Positions 1 through 8,669 of a DNA stretch of 64,000 nucleotides are shown here, piece by piece. The notes below the pieces were generated by a model. The model had not been told where the DNA came from, did not search any database, and saw nothing but the letters and a program-made list of their open reading frames with translations. Both the position numbers and the translations under genes were made by a program. Position 1 is the stretch's first letter, and each line of letters starts with the position of its first letter. The DNA comes from Salinivibrio sharmensis (GTDB lineage Bacteria; Pseudomonadota; Gammaproteobacteria; Enterobacterales; Vibrionaceae), in NCBI RefSeq assembly GCF_001995985.1, contig NZ_MUFC01000012.1, forward strand, positions 24,396 through 88,395, in the 5' to 3' direction.

Positions 1-53
1 GACACCAACTGACAGTGCCAAGGTGCGAGCACATTAAGGAAACCCGATACACC

Positions 54-956
54 ATGATCATTGATTTACATAGCCATACCACAGCCTCCGACGGCCGCCT
101 ATCACCAAAAGATTTGGTGCAGCGCGCCGTCGAGCGTCGCGTGGGCTTGTTGGCGATTACCGACCACGACACCATCGCTGGGCTGGTGGAGGCGCAAGCA
201 GAAATCGACCATCAAAACTTGCCCCTTACTCTGGTCAACGGCATTGAAATTTCGACCTTGTGGCAGAATTTTGATATCCACATTGTAGGGTTAAATGTCG
301 ATCCCCAGCACTCGGCATTAACCGCATTAATTGCCGAACAAGCTGAGCGACGCCAACAACGTGCTGAGCTGATTGCTGAGCGGTTAGCGCGCTCGCATTA
401 CACAGGGGCGCTCGCGGGTGCGCGTGAACTGGCTGGCGATGCACCGCTCACCCGTGCCCATTTCGCGCGCTGGTTGGTTGAACAAGGTCACGCGAAAACC
501 ATGCAAGCCTGTTTTAAGCGCTTTTTAACTCGAGGGAACACCGGCTATGCACCACCGAACTGGTGTTCGATTGCAGATGCGGTTGCGGCGATCCATGAGG
601 CCGGCGGGCAGGCGGTGCTTGCTCATCCGGGTAGATACAAGCTCAAAGCCAAATGGCTGAAGCGATTACTGGCGGCGTTTTCTGACGCCAATGGCGATGC
701 TATCGAAGTCGCTCTTCCTCAGCAGTCGCAACAAGAGCGGCGTTTGCTGGCCGATTACGCGCGGGATTACGGCTTGTTGGCCTCGCTGGGATCGGATTTT
801 CATTATCCTTCTCCGTGGACAGAGCTAGGCCGCAATTTATGGCTACCCAAAGACAGTCAGCCGGTTTGGCATGACTGGACATGGTTAGACGCGGCTGAAC
901 AAAAATGGCAATCAGTAAATCAACTAGATAGCGACAAGCCAGACGCGTTACAATAA
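54..956 (+). CDS. rnm: PHP-domain 5'-3' exoribonuclease, RNase AM (YciV/TrpH)
   Basis: A PHP-family metal-dependent phosphoesterase of 300 residues. In E. coli the orthologue (RNase AM) trims the 5' ends of rRNAs and acts on short 5'-phosphorylated oligonucleotides. The N-terminus shows [15 protein letters not shown] (metal-binding HxH), then ITDHDT, and near the C-terminus HPGRY and GSDFH, all PHP metal-site motifs. An upstream in-frame start at 15 exists, but the ATG at 54 begins directly before the conserved strand (MIIDLHSHT) and has AAGGA 13 nt upstream. The yciV-yciO-rluB order is that of Vibrio and E. coli, where trp genes lie on the other side; those are outside this window. Confidence 0.93.
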   Translation: MIIDLHSHTTASDGRLSPKDLVQRAVERRVGLLAITDHDTIAGLVEAQAEIDHQNLPLTLVNGIEISTLWQNFDIHIVGLNVDPQHSALTALIAEQAERRQQRAELIAERLARSHYTGALAGARELAGDAPLTRAHFARWLVEQGHAKTMQACFKRFLTRGNTGYAPPNWCSIADAVAAIHEAGGQAVLAHPGRYKLKAKWLKRLLAAFSDANGDAIEVALPQQSQQERRLLADYARDYGLLASLGSDFHYPSPWTELGRNLWLPKDSQPVWHDWTWLDAAEQKWQSVNQLDSDKPDALQ

Positions 957-1062
957 ACAAATACGTTATATTGATAGCGATAAGGATTATCCGGCGCGCA
1001 GACCATTCACGCTGGATTTGCGGTGCGCATCCCGATGGGGTCAAGCTACAGCAGGAGGAAAC

Positions 1063-1683
1063 ATGAGTCAGTTTTTTTATGTCCACCCAGAGAACCCGCA
1101 AGCGCGGCTGATCAAACAAGCGGTGGAAATTGTCCGAAACGGTGGGGTGATCATTTATCCGACCGATTCGGGCTATGCGCTTGGCTGTCAGCTTGAGAAC
1201 AAACAAGCGTTAGAGCGTATTTGCCGTATTCGTGATCTCGATAAAGATCATAACTTCACCTTACTGTGCCGTGATCTGTCTGAGTTATCACTGTATGCAC
1301 GGGTCGATAATGTTGCATTTCGCTTGATTCGTAATAACACACCTGGCGCATATACGTTTATTTTCAAAGCGACCAAAGAAGTGCCAAAACGGTTGATGAA
1401 TCCAAAACGGAAAACTATTGGCATTCGTGTTCCAGACAACCAAATCGCCCTGGATTTGCTCGAGGCGCTGGGTGAGCCGCTAATGTCGACCTCACTGATT
1501 CTGCCCGGTAATGATTTCACCGAATCCGATCCTGAAGCGATTCGCGATCAGCTAGAGCACAGTGTGGATTTGATTATGCACGGTGGTGTACTAGGTGAGC
1601 ACCCCACCACAGTGGTCGATTTCAGCGAAGGCTTGCCTGAAATTCGCCGTCATGGCAGCGGTGATCCCGCCCCGTTTGATTAA
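1063..1683 (+). CDS. yciO: YciO, Sua5/YciO/YrdC-family protein
   Basis: A 206-residue TsaC/Sua5-fold protein. The conserved segment YPTDSGYALGCQ lies near residue 30, followed by CRIRDLDKDHNFTLLC and the GIRVPDN region. The family binds ATP, threonine and RNA. YciO is the paralogue of the threonylcarbamoyl-AMP synthase TsaC, and its own cellular role is less certain. The start chosen is ATG 1063 behind a very strong AGGAGG (1053-1058). An in-frame upstream start at 1018 would add residues not typical of the family. It probably forms a unit with the upstream rnm gene and is followed by a terminator. Confidence 0.92.
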   Translation: MSQFFYVHPENPQARLIKQAVEIVRNGGVIIYPTDSGYALGCQLENKQALERICRIRDLDKDHNFTLLCRDLSELSLYARVDNVAFRLIRNNTPGAYTFIFKATKEVPKRLMNPKRKTIGIRVPDNQIALDLLEALGEPLMSTSLILPGNDFTESDPEAIRDQLEHSVDLIMHGGVLGEHPTTVVDFSEGLPEIRRHGSGDPAPFD

Positions 1684-1783
1684 TATCGGACGACGGGTGA
1701 ACCAACGCACAGTGTCGCGCGTAATTACCCATGCAATGTTCTTGTTCTGATGTTGCGTCAACCACAGGTTGACCTTCCATTCC

Positions 1784-1811
1784 CGCCCAGCCGCCTTGCT
1801 GGGCGTTTTTT
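1784..1811 (+). terminator. Rho-independent terminator after yciO
   Basis: A perfect 8-bp stem (CGCCCAGC at 1784-1791 with GCTGGGCG at 1798-1805), a 6-nt loop and a run of six T follow. It separates yciO from rluB. Confidence 0.85.
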
Positions 1812-1982
1812 GTCCAGGTGTTTTGCGATTGACTCAGCCACAACAGCTGATACGGCGTGAAACTGTTTCTCTACTCCCTAGGTTCTTGGTATCATGCACG
1901 GCTGGCTAACTTATTATCGTTAGCTCTTATGCCAACCGAGACAGTGATGACGCCTGTGAAGGCGACAGTAAGGTAAGAAAAC

Positions 1983-2960
1983 ATGAGCGAAAAATTACAG
2001 AAGGTGCTAGCGCGTGCTGGCGTAGGTTCACGCCGCGAGATGGAAGGCTACATCCAAGCCGGTCGGGTGAGTGTCAATGGTGCTGTTGCCAAACTAGGTG
2101 ACCGCCTTGATGACCCTAGTGCGTTGGTACGTGTTGATGGTCACGCGGTGCAGCTTAATGCGCCTTCTGAGTCTGTGTGTCGCGTTCTTGCATACAATAA
2201 ACCAGAGGGTGAGTTGTGTACGCGAAGCGACCCAGAAGGGCGTCGTACTGTATTCGACCGCTTACCTAAATTGAAAGATGCGCGTTGGGTTGCGGTCGGT
2301 CGCCTGGATGCCAACACCTCAGGCTTAATGCTGTTCACTACCGACGGTGAATTAGCGAATCGCTTGATGCACCCAAGTCGCCAAGTGCAACGTGAGTACA
2401 TGGTACGTGTGTTTGGTGACGTGAACGAAGATATGGTGAAAAACCTCGTTCATGGCGTTGAGCTAGAAGATGGCGTGGCACGCTTTGAAGACGTCGTTTA
2501 TGCGGGCGGCGAGGGGATGAATCACACCTTCTATGTGGTGATTACCGAAGGGCGTAACCGTGAAGTGCGTCGTTTGTGGGAAACCCAAGGTGTGACGGTA
2601 AGCCGTTTGAAGCGTGTGCGCTACGGCGATATCTATCTTGAAAAAGATCTGCCGCGTGGCGGCTGGCGCGAGATGGACCTTAAAGAGGTCAATTACCTGC
2701 GCGAAATGGTAGAGATGAAGCCAGAATCGCAAACGGTGATCACGCCAGAAGATCAAAAGCGTAAAAAATCGCGCCAGAAGATCCGCCGTGCAGTACGTCG
2801 CTACGAGGAGCGTATCGACAGTAATGATAAGCCGAAGAAAACACGCCAGGCTCGTCGGGGCAACGCACCTGCAGCAGGGCCGAAAGGCGGAAGCCCGAAA
2901 AAGGGCAATCAGCGTTCGGGCGCGCCACGTGGTAAAGGTAAACCCAGAACGCGGAAGTAA
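1983..2960 (+). CDS. rluB: 23S rRNA pseudouridine synthase RluB
   Basis: An RsuA-family pseudouridine synthase of 325 residues; in E. coli RluB makes pseudouridine 2605 in 23S rRNA. An S4 RNA-binding domain covers about residues 2-60 ([19 protein letters not shown]), followed by the catalytic domain with [19 protein letters not shown], where the Asp of GRLD is the nucleophile, and [12 protein letters not shown]. The C-terminal 75 residues are a Lys/Arg/Gly-rich disordered tail, common in vibrio RluB. ATG 1983 follows AGGTAAG. It lies between two terminators, so it is probably monocistronic. Confidence 0.95.
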   Translation: MSEKLQKVLARAGVGSRREMEGYIQAGRVSVNGAVAKLGDRLDDPSALVRVDGHAVQLNAPSESVCRVLAYNKPEGELCTRSDPEGRRTVFDRLPKLKDARWVAVGRLDANTSGLMLFTTDGELANRLMHPSRQVQREYMVRVFGDVNEDMVKNLVHGVELEDGVARFEDVVYAGGEGMNHTFYVVITEGRNREVRRLWETQGVTVSRLKRVRYGDIYLEKDLPRGGWREMDLKEVNYLREMVEMKPESQTVITPEDQKRKKSRQKIRRAVRRYEERIDSNDKPKKTRQARRGNAPAAGPKGGSPKKGNQRSGAPRGKGKPRTRK

Positions 2961-2982
2961 GTCTGCGTGATGTTCGCTAAAG

Positions 2983-3010
2983 CCCGGCCATGTGCCGGGT
3001 TTTTGTTTTT
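2983..3010 (+). terminator. Terminator after rluB
   Basis: CCCGGC (2983-2988) pairs with GCCGGG (2994-2999) around a 5-nt loop, followed by TTTTTGTTTTT. Confidence 0.85.
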
Positions 3011-3096
3011 GTATGACGGTCTATGTCGTCGCGATCTTTATTATTGATAGCAGCCATCTCATGCTTCTAATTGGTTCGCCGATCGCAAGCTAGTGG

Positions 3097-3111
3097 TGAT
3101 AATGATTATTG
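3097..3111 (+). promoter_or_regulatory. Candidate Fur box
   Basis: TGATAATGATTATTG matches the 7-1-7 Fur consensus TGATAATnATTATCA at 12 of 14 positions. It lies about 47 bp upstream of the AraC-type regulator, which itself precedes a siderophore receptor, so iron repression of the pair is a natural reading. Confidence 0.6.
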
Positions 3112-3157
3112 TTTGTGTTAGTTTTGGGTTTATTTATAAACTTGTCGACAAACGGAT

Positions 3158-4060
3158 GTGATGACAACGGCATTAGCACCAGAGCAAACCGCACGCTTTG
3201 ATCGCATAGAGCGGGTTTTAGACTTTATTCACTCAAACCTTGATCAACCACTTTCTGTTAGTGAGTTGGCCGCCCACAGCTGCTGGTCTCGCTGGCAGTT
3301 ACAGCGCGTTTTCTCGGAGCAAACTGGCGTGAGTGTGGCGCACTATGTACGTGAACTGAGGCTTAGTTATGCCGCTAAACAGTTGCTCACTCGGCCCGAT
3401 AGAGTGATTGATATCGCGCTGTCGTTTGGGTTTACCTCAGAGGCAAATTTTTCCCGCGCATTTCGTCAACAGTTTGGGGTAAGCCCTCGGACCTATCGTC
3501 GCCGAGGGGTGATGGATGGCATCCGAACGCCACTGCATATCACCACACTGGCAACCCCAAAACCCTCGTGGCTGTCAGTGCATATTCAAACGCGATCATC
3601 GATCACGCTGGTGGGGCAGACTTCGCCGATATTAGGCTTGTTCGCACCTCATCCCAATTTTATGGACGTGGTGCCTAAGCTGTGGCGTGATGCGCATGAG
3701 GCTGGGTTTATTGACGCCAGCCAGCCAAGTATTGGTGCGATTGATGTAGCCAGTGCTGATACGCTTCAAACGCCGTTACCGTATTTAGCGGGTCAACAAG
3801 GCGACACCTTATCAGCGACTTCTTTTACTCAATGGACGGTGCCTGAGTCGACCTATGCGGTGATTACGCATTTAGGGCCAGTGAGCGAGCTACCTAATAC
3901 TTTGCATACCTTTATTTATCATTGGCTGCCAGCCTCAGGCTATCGGTGCACTGACGGGATTGAGCTTGAAGTTTATCCGTCGGGCTATCAACCACAGCGT
4001 GACACTGCAGAAATGACGTATTGGATCCCGCTCGAGTGTCGCCATCATGCACCAAAATGA
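3158..4060 (+). CDS. AraC-family regulator with C-terminal GyrI-like domain
   Basis: A 300-residue transcription factor. An AraC-type double helix-turn-helix is N-terminal, about residues 12-115: IERVLDFIHSNLDQPLSVSELA, then DIALSFGFTSEANFSRAFRQQFGVSPRTYRR. The C-terminal half resembles the GyrI/effector-binding domain of Rob-like proteins. GTG 3158 is followed at once by ATG 3161, and either may be used; the Shine-Dalgarno sequence is weak. It is in tandem with the siderophore receptor 78 bp downstream and behind a Fur box, so it is likely an iron- or siderophore-responsive activator of that receptor (inference). Alternatively it is a Rob/SoxS-like regulator of another regulon. Confidence 0.85.
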   Translation: MMTTALAPEQTARFDRIERVLDFIHSNLDQPLSVSELAAHSCWSRWQLQRVFSEQTGVSVAHYVRELRLSYAAKQLLTRPDRVIDIALSFGFTSEANFSRAFRQQFGVSPRTYRRRGVMDGIRTPLHITTLATPKPSWLSVHIQTRSSITLVGQTSPILGLFAPHPNFMDVVPKLWRDAHEAGFIDASQPSIGAIDVASADTLQTPLPYLAGQQGDTLSATSFTQWTVPESTYAVITHLGPVSELPNTLHTFIYHWLPASGYRCTDGIELEVYPSGYQPQRDTAEMTYWIPLECRHHAPK

Positions 4061-4088
4061 ACAGTATTCATTTTGTGCCTCTTTAAAA

Positions 4089-4103
4089 TGCGAATGATTA
4101 CGT
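4089..4103 (+). promoter_or_regulatory. Weak Fur-like site upstream of the receptor
   Basis: TGCGAATGATTACGT keeps only about 9 of 14 consensus Fur positions. It sits 35 bp before the receptor ATG. Reported because of position; it may instead be an AraC-regulator site. Confidence 0.25.
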
Positions 4104-4137
4104 TTTACGTTCTATTTGCATTGAGAGGAAAAACATC

Positions 4138-6309
4138 ATGGATATGGGTTGTGCACGCATGCAGCAGGTTGGCGGGTGGCGACTGTCCCCGTTAGCAATG
4201 GCGGTCATGGGGTGCCTGATGGTGCCATCAGCTTATGCCAAGTCGCAACACGCCGAGATGGAAACCATAGAAGTCTTGGGCGATACCTACCGAAACACCG
4301 CCACTAAAACAGTACTGGCACCAGAAGAAACACCTCAAGCGGTCACTGTCATCGACCGAGAGGCCATCGAACAGAGCCAAGCTAGTTCATTGAGTGAAGT
4401 GGTGCGCTATACGCCGGGTGTAAATACTGAACTGCGGGGTGGGGCCGTCACGCGTCTCGATCTCTTTAACATTCGTGGTTTCATTAACTACCAAAACTTT
4501 TTTGATGGCCTCGCGGTTCCCTACAATACTTGGAATTTACAGCCACAGATTGATCCGATTGCGATTGAACAGGTGGAAGTGTTTAAAGGGCCGACGTCGG
4601 TGTTATACGGGAATATTCCACCGGGTGGGATGGTGAATATGATCGCCAAAACGCCGCAACAAGAAACGGCACACCGCGTGGCAATGAGCACTGACTCTGA
4701 TGCCCTGCGTGAAGTATCTGTTGACAGTACCGGTGCGATTTCTGACACTCCATTGGCGTACCGGATGGTGGCGCTGGCACGACAAAAAGATGGTCAAGCG
4801 GGCGATTCAGAAGAAGAGCGCTATGTCGTCGCTCCATCGTTAGATTGGCGGGTGTCGCCAGATACGTTGGTGAACGTTAACCTTTATTACCAAGCGGATC
4901 CAGCGGCGGGCATTTATACCTCATTGCCGGCCAAAGGCTCGGTATTGCACAGTGACCAAGGCAGCCTCTCTAGCGACAGTTTTTCCGGGGACAACAACTG
5001 GAACACCTATGATCGTGAGTTTCTGATGCTGGGTTATAAGGTGCAACACCAGCTCTCATCAAATTGGTCGTTGCTGCACTCAGCACGCTACACAGATGCT
5101 GATTTGCTGCAAAAAAATATGTACATCGATACACGGTTAGTGAATGACGACAACTATCGTCAAAATACGTTTGATGGCCGCCACTATCCGCGAAACGCTT
5201 ACCTGACCAATGAAACAATGGCGGCTTGGGTGGTCGATACACAGCTTTCTGGTGATTTGAGCTGGGGAGCGGCACAGCACTACACCTTATTCGGCGTTGA
5301 TTATCAAGATATGTCTTCAGACGTTGATTATGACGACACGTTGGCGAATGTGGTGCCGGATATTGATATTTTTGACCCCGACAACAACCAGGTTGATCCT
5401 GATTCTCTGGATTTTGTCTACCAAGATAAGCATGACATCTCGGTAACGCAGACCGGCCTCTATGCCCAAGATCAGATCCTGTGGAACCAATGGGTGTTGC
5501 TCGCAGGGGCTCGTTACGACGAGTACGAGTTAAAAGATGACCAGCACACACTGTATGCGGGTTCACCGAGTACGTCAGAGAAAAACATTCGCCATTATAA
5601 TCTGGCATTTCGCGCCGGTGCGATGTATCAGTTTGATAACGGTATTTCTCCTTATCTGAGTTACTCAGAAAGCTTTGAGCCAACGGATATGGATAATCGC
5701 GGTAATGTGTTTGACCCATCCACCGGCAAACAATGGGAAACCGGCCTCAAGTACTTGTCGCTAGACGGTAGTACGGGCGTCAACGTGGCGTTGTTCGAGC
5801 TTAAAAAGCAAGATGCGCTGGTGAACGATCCCAATGACTCGTATGCAAAAATCCAAACCGGTGAAATTCGCTCTCGTGGCATAGAGGTCGAATTTAATCA
5901 TGCACTTAGTTTAGAGACGGATGTGGCCTTAACTTATGGCTATATTGACATGGAGATCACGGATGACCCTAACCTAGAGGGCAAGACCCCAGTTTGGGTG
6001 CCAGAGCAGACTGCCAGTGCGTGGCTGAATCACCAGATCAGTGCGGGTACACGCGTGAGTGTGGGCACACGTTATGTGGGTGAGTCACAGGGTAACGCAA
6101 CCAATACCTTTACGGTGCCCGACTATACCGTGTTTGATACAGCGGTGAGTTACGATCTCTCGCAAGCATCATCGTCGCTATCAGGCGCAAAACTGTCCCT
6201 ATCTGCAACAAACTTGTTCGATAAAACCACTTACAGCTGTTTTGATGAATTGAACTGTTGGTATGGTGATGAGCGAAATGTCAAGGCAACACTCAGCGTT
6301 GACTTTTAA
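4138..6309 (+). CDS. TonB-dependent siderophore receptor
   Basis: A 723-residue outer-membrane receptor of the ferrichrome/ferrioxamine class. A signal peptide ends at about AYA (residue 34), followed by a TonB-box-like METIEVLG, a plug domain (PQAVTVIDREAIEQSQASS ... VVRYTPGVN, VEVFKGPTSVLYGNIPPGG) and a 22-strand-type beta-barrel ending in VDF with a C-terminal Phe, as expected for BAM recognition. It imports an Fe(III)-siderophore with energy from TonB-ExbBD, which are not in this window. The exact ligand cannot be told from sequence; FhuA/FoxA-type hydroxamates are the closest analogy. ATG 4138 follows GAGAGGAAAAA. A strong bidirectional terminator follows. Confidence 0.92.
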   Translation: MDMGCARMQQVGGWRLSPLAMAVMGCLMVPSAYAKSQHAEMETIEVLGDTYRNTATKTVLAPEETPQAVTVIDREAIEQSQASSLSEVVRYTPGVNTELRGGAVTRLDLFNIRGFINYQNFFDGLAVPYNTWNLQPQIDPIAIEQVEVFKGPTSVLYGNIPPGGMVNMIAKTPQQETAHRVAMSTDSDALREVSVDSTGAISDTPLAYRMVALARQKDGQAGDSEEERYVVAPSLDWRVSPDTLVNVNLYYQADPAAGIYTSLPAKGSVLHSDQGSLSSDSFSGDNNWNTYDREFLMLGYKVQHQLSSNWSLLHSARYTDADLLQKNMYIDTRLVNDDNYRQNTFDGRHYPRNAYLTNETMAAWVVDTQLSGDLSWGAAQHYTLFGVDYQDMSSDVDYDDTLANVVPDIDIFDPDNNQVDPDSLDFVYQDKHDISVTQTGLYAQDQILWNQWVLLAGARYDEYELKDDQHTLYAGSPSTSEKNIRHYNLAFRAGAMYQFDNGISPYLSYSESFEPTDMDNRGNVFDPSTGKQWETGLKYLSLDGSTGVNVALFELKKQDALVNDPNDSYAKIQTGEIRSRGIEVEFNHALSLETDVALTYGYIDMEITDDPNLEGKTPVWVPEQTASAWLNHQISAGTRVSVGTRYVGESQGNATNTFTVPDYTVFDTAVSYDLSQASSSLSGAKLSLSATNLFDKTTYSCFDELNCWYGDERNVKATLSVDF

Positions 6310-6324
6310 CCCACCATCTAGCAA

Positions 6325-6350
6325 AGCGCCCCCAGTGCTGGGGGCGCTTT
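6325..6350. terminator. Bidirectional terminator between receptor gene and yciK
   Basis: An 11-bp perfect inverted repeat (AGCGCCCCCAG / CTGGGGGCGCT) is flanked by A and T tracts. It lies between convergent genes and can serve both. Confidence 0.8.
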
Positions 6351-6353
6351 TGC

Positions 6354-7097
6354 TTAACGTTTTGGCTGCGCATCAATGCACTGACCATGCTCCTTGATGC
6401 CCTCTGGCGCCATGAGGTACAGATAGAGCGGCATAATATCCAATGGTGTTTTCAGTGTTTCTGGATCTTCCCCTGGGAAAGCGCTCGCGCGCATGCTGGT
6501 GCGGGTACCACCCGGGTTGATCGCGTTGACACGTACTTTGGTATCAGACATTTCATCTGCCAGCACTTGCATCATGCCTTCGGTCGCGAACTTAGAAATC
6601 GCATAGCTGCCCCAATAAGCACGCCCTTGGTGGCCGACAGTCGATGTGGTAAACACCACGCGGGCATCGTCAGACTTTTTCAATAATGGCAACAGGGCTT
6701 GCGTCATCAGCATGGTGGCTTTGACATTCACCTGCATCACATCGTCATGTGACTTTTCATCAATTTGATCGAATGGGCTAAGCACACCGAGAAGGCCAGC
6801 GTTGTGCAACACGCCGTCTAAGCGCCCGAACTGCTGCTCAATCGTATCTGCCATATCCAAATAATGCTGACGCGTGGCACCCAGCATATCTAATGGGATA
6901 ATCGCAGGTTGCGGTGCGTCCATTGCTTCAATTTCATCGTATACTGCTTCAAGTTTTTTCACGGTGCGGCCGAGAAGGATGACAGTGGCCCCTTTCTCTG
7001 CATAGCTAAGTGCGGCTTGGCGGCCAATGCCAGCGCCTGCACCGGTCACCAAAATCACACGCCCTTCAAGCGCGTTTGAGCTTACTTGGTAGTCCAC
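6354..7097 (-). CDS. yciK: YciK-type short-chain dehydrogenase
   Basis: A 247-residue SDR oxidoreductase. The cofactor motif TGAGAGIGRQ is at about residues 19-28, HNAGLLG follows, and the catalytic Ser...YAISK is near residue 165. The physiological substrate of YciK is not established. The start is GTG at 7097 (GTG GAC TAC CAA); E. coli and Vibrio YciK begin at the equivalent MxYQ. It is divergent from sohB, the conserved arrangement in Vibrio. Confidence 0.9.
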   Translation of the reverse strand: MDYQVSSNALEGRVILVTGAGAGIGRQAALSYAEKGATVILLGRTVKKLEAVYDEIEAMDAPQPAIIPLDMLGATRQHYLDMADTIEQQFGRLDGVLHNAGLLGVLSPFDQIDEKSHDDVMQVNVKATMLMTQALLPLLKKSDDARVVFTTSTVGHQGRAYWGSYAISKFATEGMMQVLADEMSDTKVRVNAINPGGTRTSMRASAFPGEDPETLKTPLDIMPLYLYLMAPEGIKEHGQCIDAQPKR

Positions 7098-7222
7098 GAT
7101 ATAAATCCTTATTTATTGTTAAACGTAGATTATTGTAAGGTTGCAGATAAAGTGTGACAACCAAGTGCGTGATGTACGGTTAACGGCATTGCCAACGTAG
7201 CGATAAAAAAGAGGATACAACA

Positions 7223-8275
7223 TTGGATTTCATTGCGGATTATGGGCTTTTTCTGGCCAAAGTCGTCACTTTCTTATTAGCGGCATTTGTGTTGGTCGCT
7301 TTAGTGCGCGCCGCGAGCGACAAAGGGGGGCAAAAAGGTAGCCTGAAGCTCACTGACTTGACTGAGCGGTTTAAAAACTATCGTCAATCGCTAGAGCAGC
7401 ATTTGTACAATGACTCGGCGTTAAAAGCGCGAGAGAAAGACGAGAAAAAAGCCAAGAAAAAGGAAGAAAAGGCGCAAAAAGCCGCAGCCAAAAAGCAGAG
7501 CGAATCATCGGCTCAACGAGATCCACAACTGTTCGTGATCCACTTTAAAGGCAGCATTGATGCCCGCGAAGTGGAGGCGTTACGCGAAGAGGTGACGGCG
7601 ATTTTGTCGGTAGCAACCGAACAGGACGAAGTCTTGGTCAACGTCGAGAGTGGTGGCGGTATGGTGCATGGCTACGGCCTAGCGGCGTCTCAGCTGGCAC
7701 GCTTCCGTCAAGCAGGCGTGCCCTTAACCGTGGCGGTCGATAAAGTAGCGGCAAGCGGTGGGTATATGATGGCATGCGTCGCGGATAAGTTGATTGCAGC
7801 GCCGTTTGCGATCATTGGCTCGATTGGGGTGATTGCCCAGCTGCCCAACTTTAACAAGCTGCTCAAGAAAAACGATATCGAGTTTGAGCAGCTGACCGCC
7901 GGCGAGTTTAAGCGCACGCTAACCATGTTTGGTGAAAACACTGATAAAGCACGCGAGAAGTTCAAAACGGAGCTGGAAGAAACCCATGGTCTGTTCAAAG
8001 CGTTTATCAGCGAATACCGCCCGTCTCTTAATGTCGATAAGGTTGCCACCGGTGAACACTGGTTTGGTAACCAAGCATTGGATCTGGGATTGATTGACCA
8101 GGTCTGTACCAGCGACGAGTATTTGTTCCAGGCGGCGAATAACGAGCGAAAAGTGCTGTCGGTGTCTTACCATCAGCGTAAAAACATTGCTGAAAAGCTT
8201 GCTGGCGCATCCGCGGAGGTGGCCGATCGTGTGCTGCTAAAATGGATCAGTCGTGGGCAGCGCCCGCTCGTATAG
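7223..8275 (+). CDS. sohB: SohB, inner-membrane S49 peptidase
   Basis: A 350-residue signal-peptide-peptidase-like serine protease of family S49. One N-terminal membrane segment (GLFLAKVVTFLLAAFVLVALV) is followed by a Lys/Glu-rich coiled segment (about 70-95) and the catalytic domain with VESGGGMVHGYG, AASGGYMMA (Ser nucleophile) and GEFKRTLTMFG (general-base Lys). The start is the rare codon TTG at 7223, supported by GAGGA at 7211-7215 and by alignment of MDFIADYGLFLAKVV with SohB of other species. E. coli sohB suppresses a degP defect. Confidence 0.93.
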   Translation: MDFIADYGLFLAKVVTFLLAAFVLVALVRAASDKGGQKGSLKLTDLTERFKNYRQSLEQHLYNDSALKAREKDEKKAKKKEEKAQKAAAKKQSESSAQRDPQLFVIHFKGSIDAREVEALREEVTAILSVATEQDEVLVNVESGGGMVHGYGLAASQLARFRQAGVPLTVAVDKVAASGGYMMACVADKLIAAPFAIIGSIGVIAQLPNFNKLLKKNDIEFEQLTAGEFKRTLTMFGENTDKAREKFKTELEETHGLFKAFISEYRPSLNVDKVATGEHWFGNQALDLGLIDQVCTSDEYLFQAANNERKVLSVSYHQRKNIAEKLAGASAEVADRVLLKWISRGQRPLV

Positions 8276-8282
8276 CCCTCAG

Positions 8283-8316
8283 CCTCCCAGCACGCGCACG
8301 GCGTGATACTGGGAGG
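8283..8316 (+). terminator. Hairpin after sohB
   Basis: CCTCCCAG (8283-8290) pairs with CTGGGAGG (8309-8316), with an inner CACGC/GCGTG pair. There is no long T-run after it, so it may act as an mRNA 3'-end stabiliser rather than an efficient intrinsic terminator. Confidence 0.5.
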
Positions 8317-8669
8317 CCGGTGTTTACGCACAGTGCGCTAAGCAAATACGTACAATAATTAGCTCAATACCAATAATAATGTGAGCCAAGCCAAAAATTA
8401 CCGCATCCATTTAGCTATTTTACGTGTGGCAATGGTAATGATTAGCGCGTTTTTTACCGGAAAGTGGCATCAAGAAGCATAGATACATCCCTCTCACAAT
8501 TGATTAACAATTGCGGAAGGGACGAGCAATCAGCGTGTTTTGCTGCGAATTTAGTTGATATTCGGCTAGACTCGCTCAATATTGTAAACAGAAAGCGGCA
8601 CTCCAGCATGGGAGTGAAACGCAACGAATTTTCGACAGTTTTAGCGCAAAGGGCGTCAATTAGGTCATT
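8317..8669 (+). promoter_or_regulatory. topA upstream region with candidate sigma70 promoter
   Basis: A 353-bp region without a convincing gene. A possible promoter is TTGATA (8555-8560), 17-bp spacer, AATATT (8578-8583). An imperfect dyad CAATTG-ATTAA-CAATTG lies around 8498-8514. In E. coli topA has several supercoiling-sensitive promoters, so several starts here would not be surprising. Confidence 0.35.

Noticed and set aside
4970..5719. 249-codon minus-strand frame
   Set aside because: Antisense to the TonB receptor barrel; no protein-like motifs.
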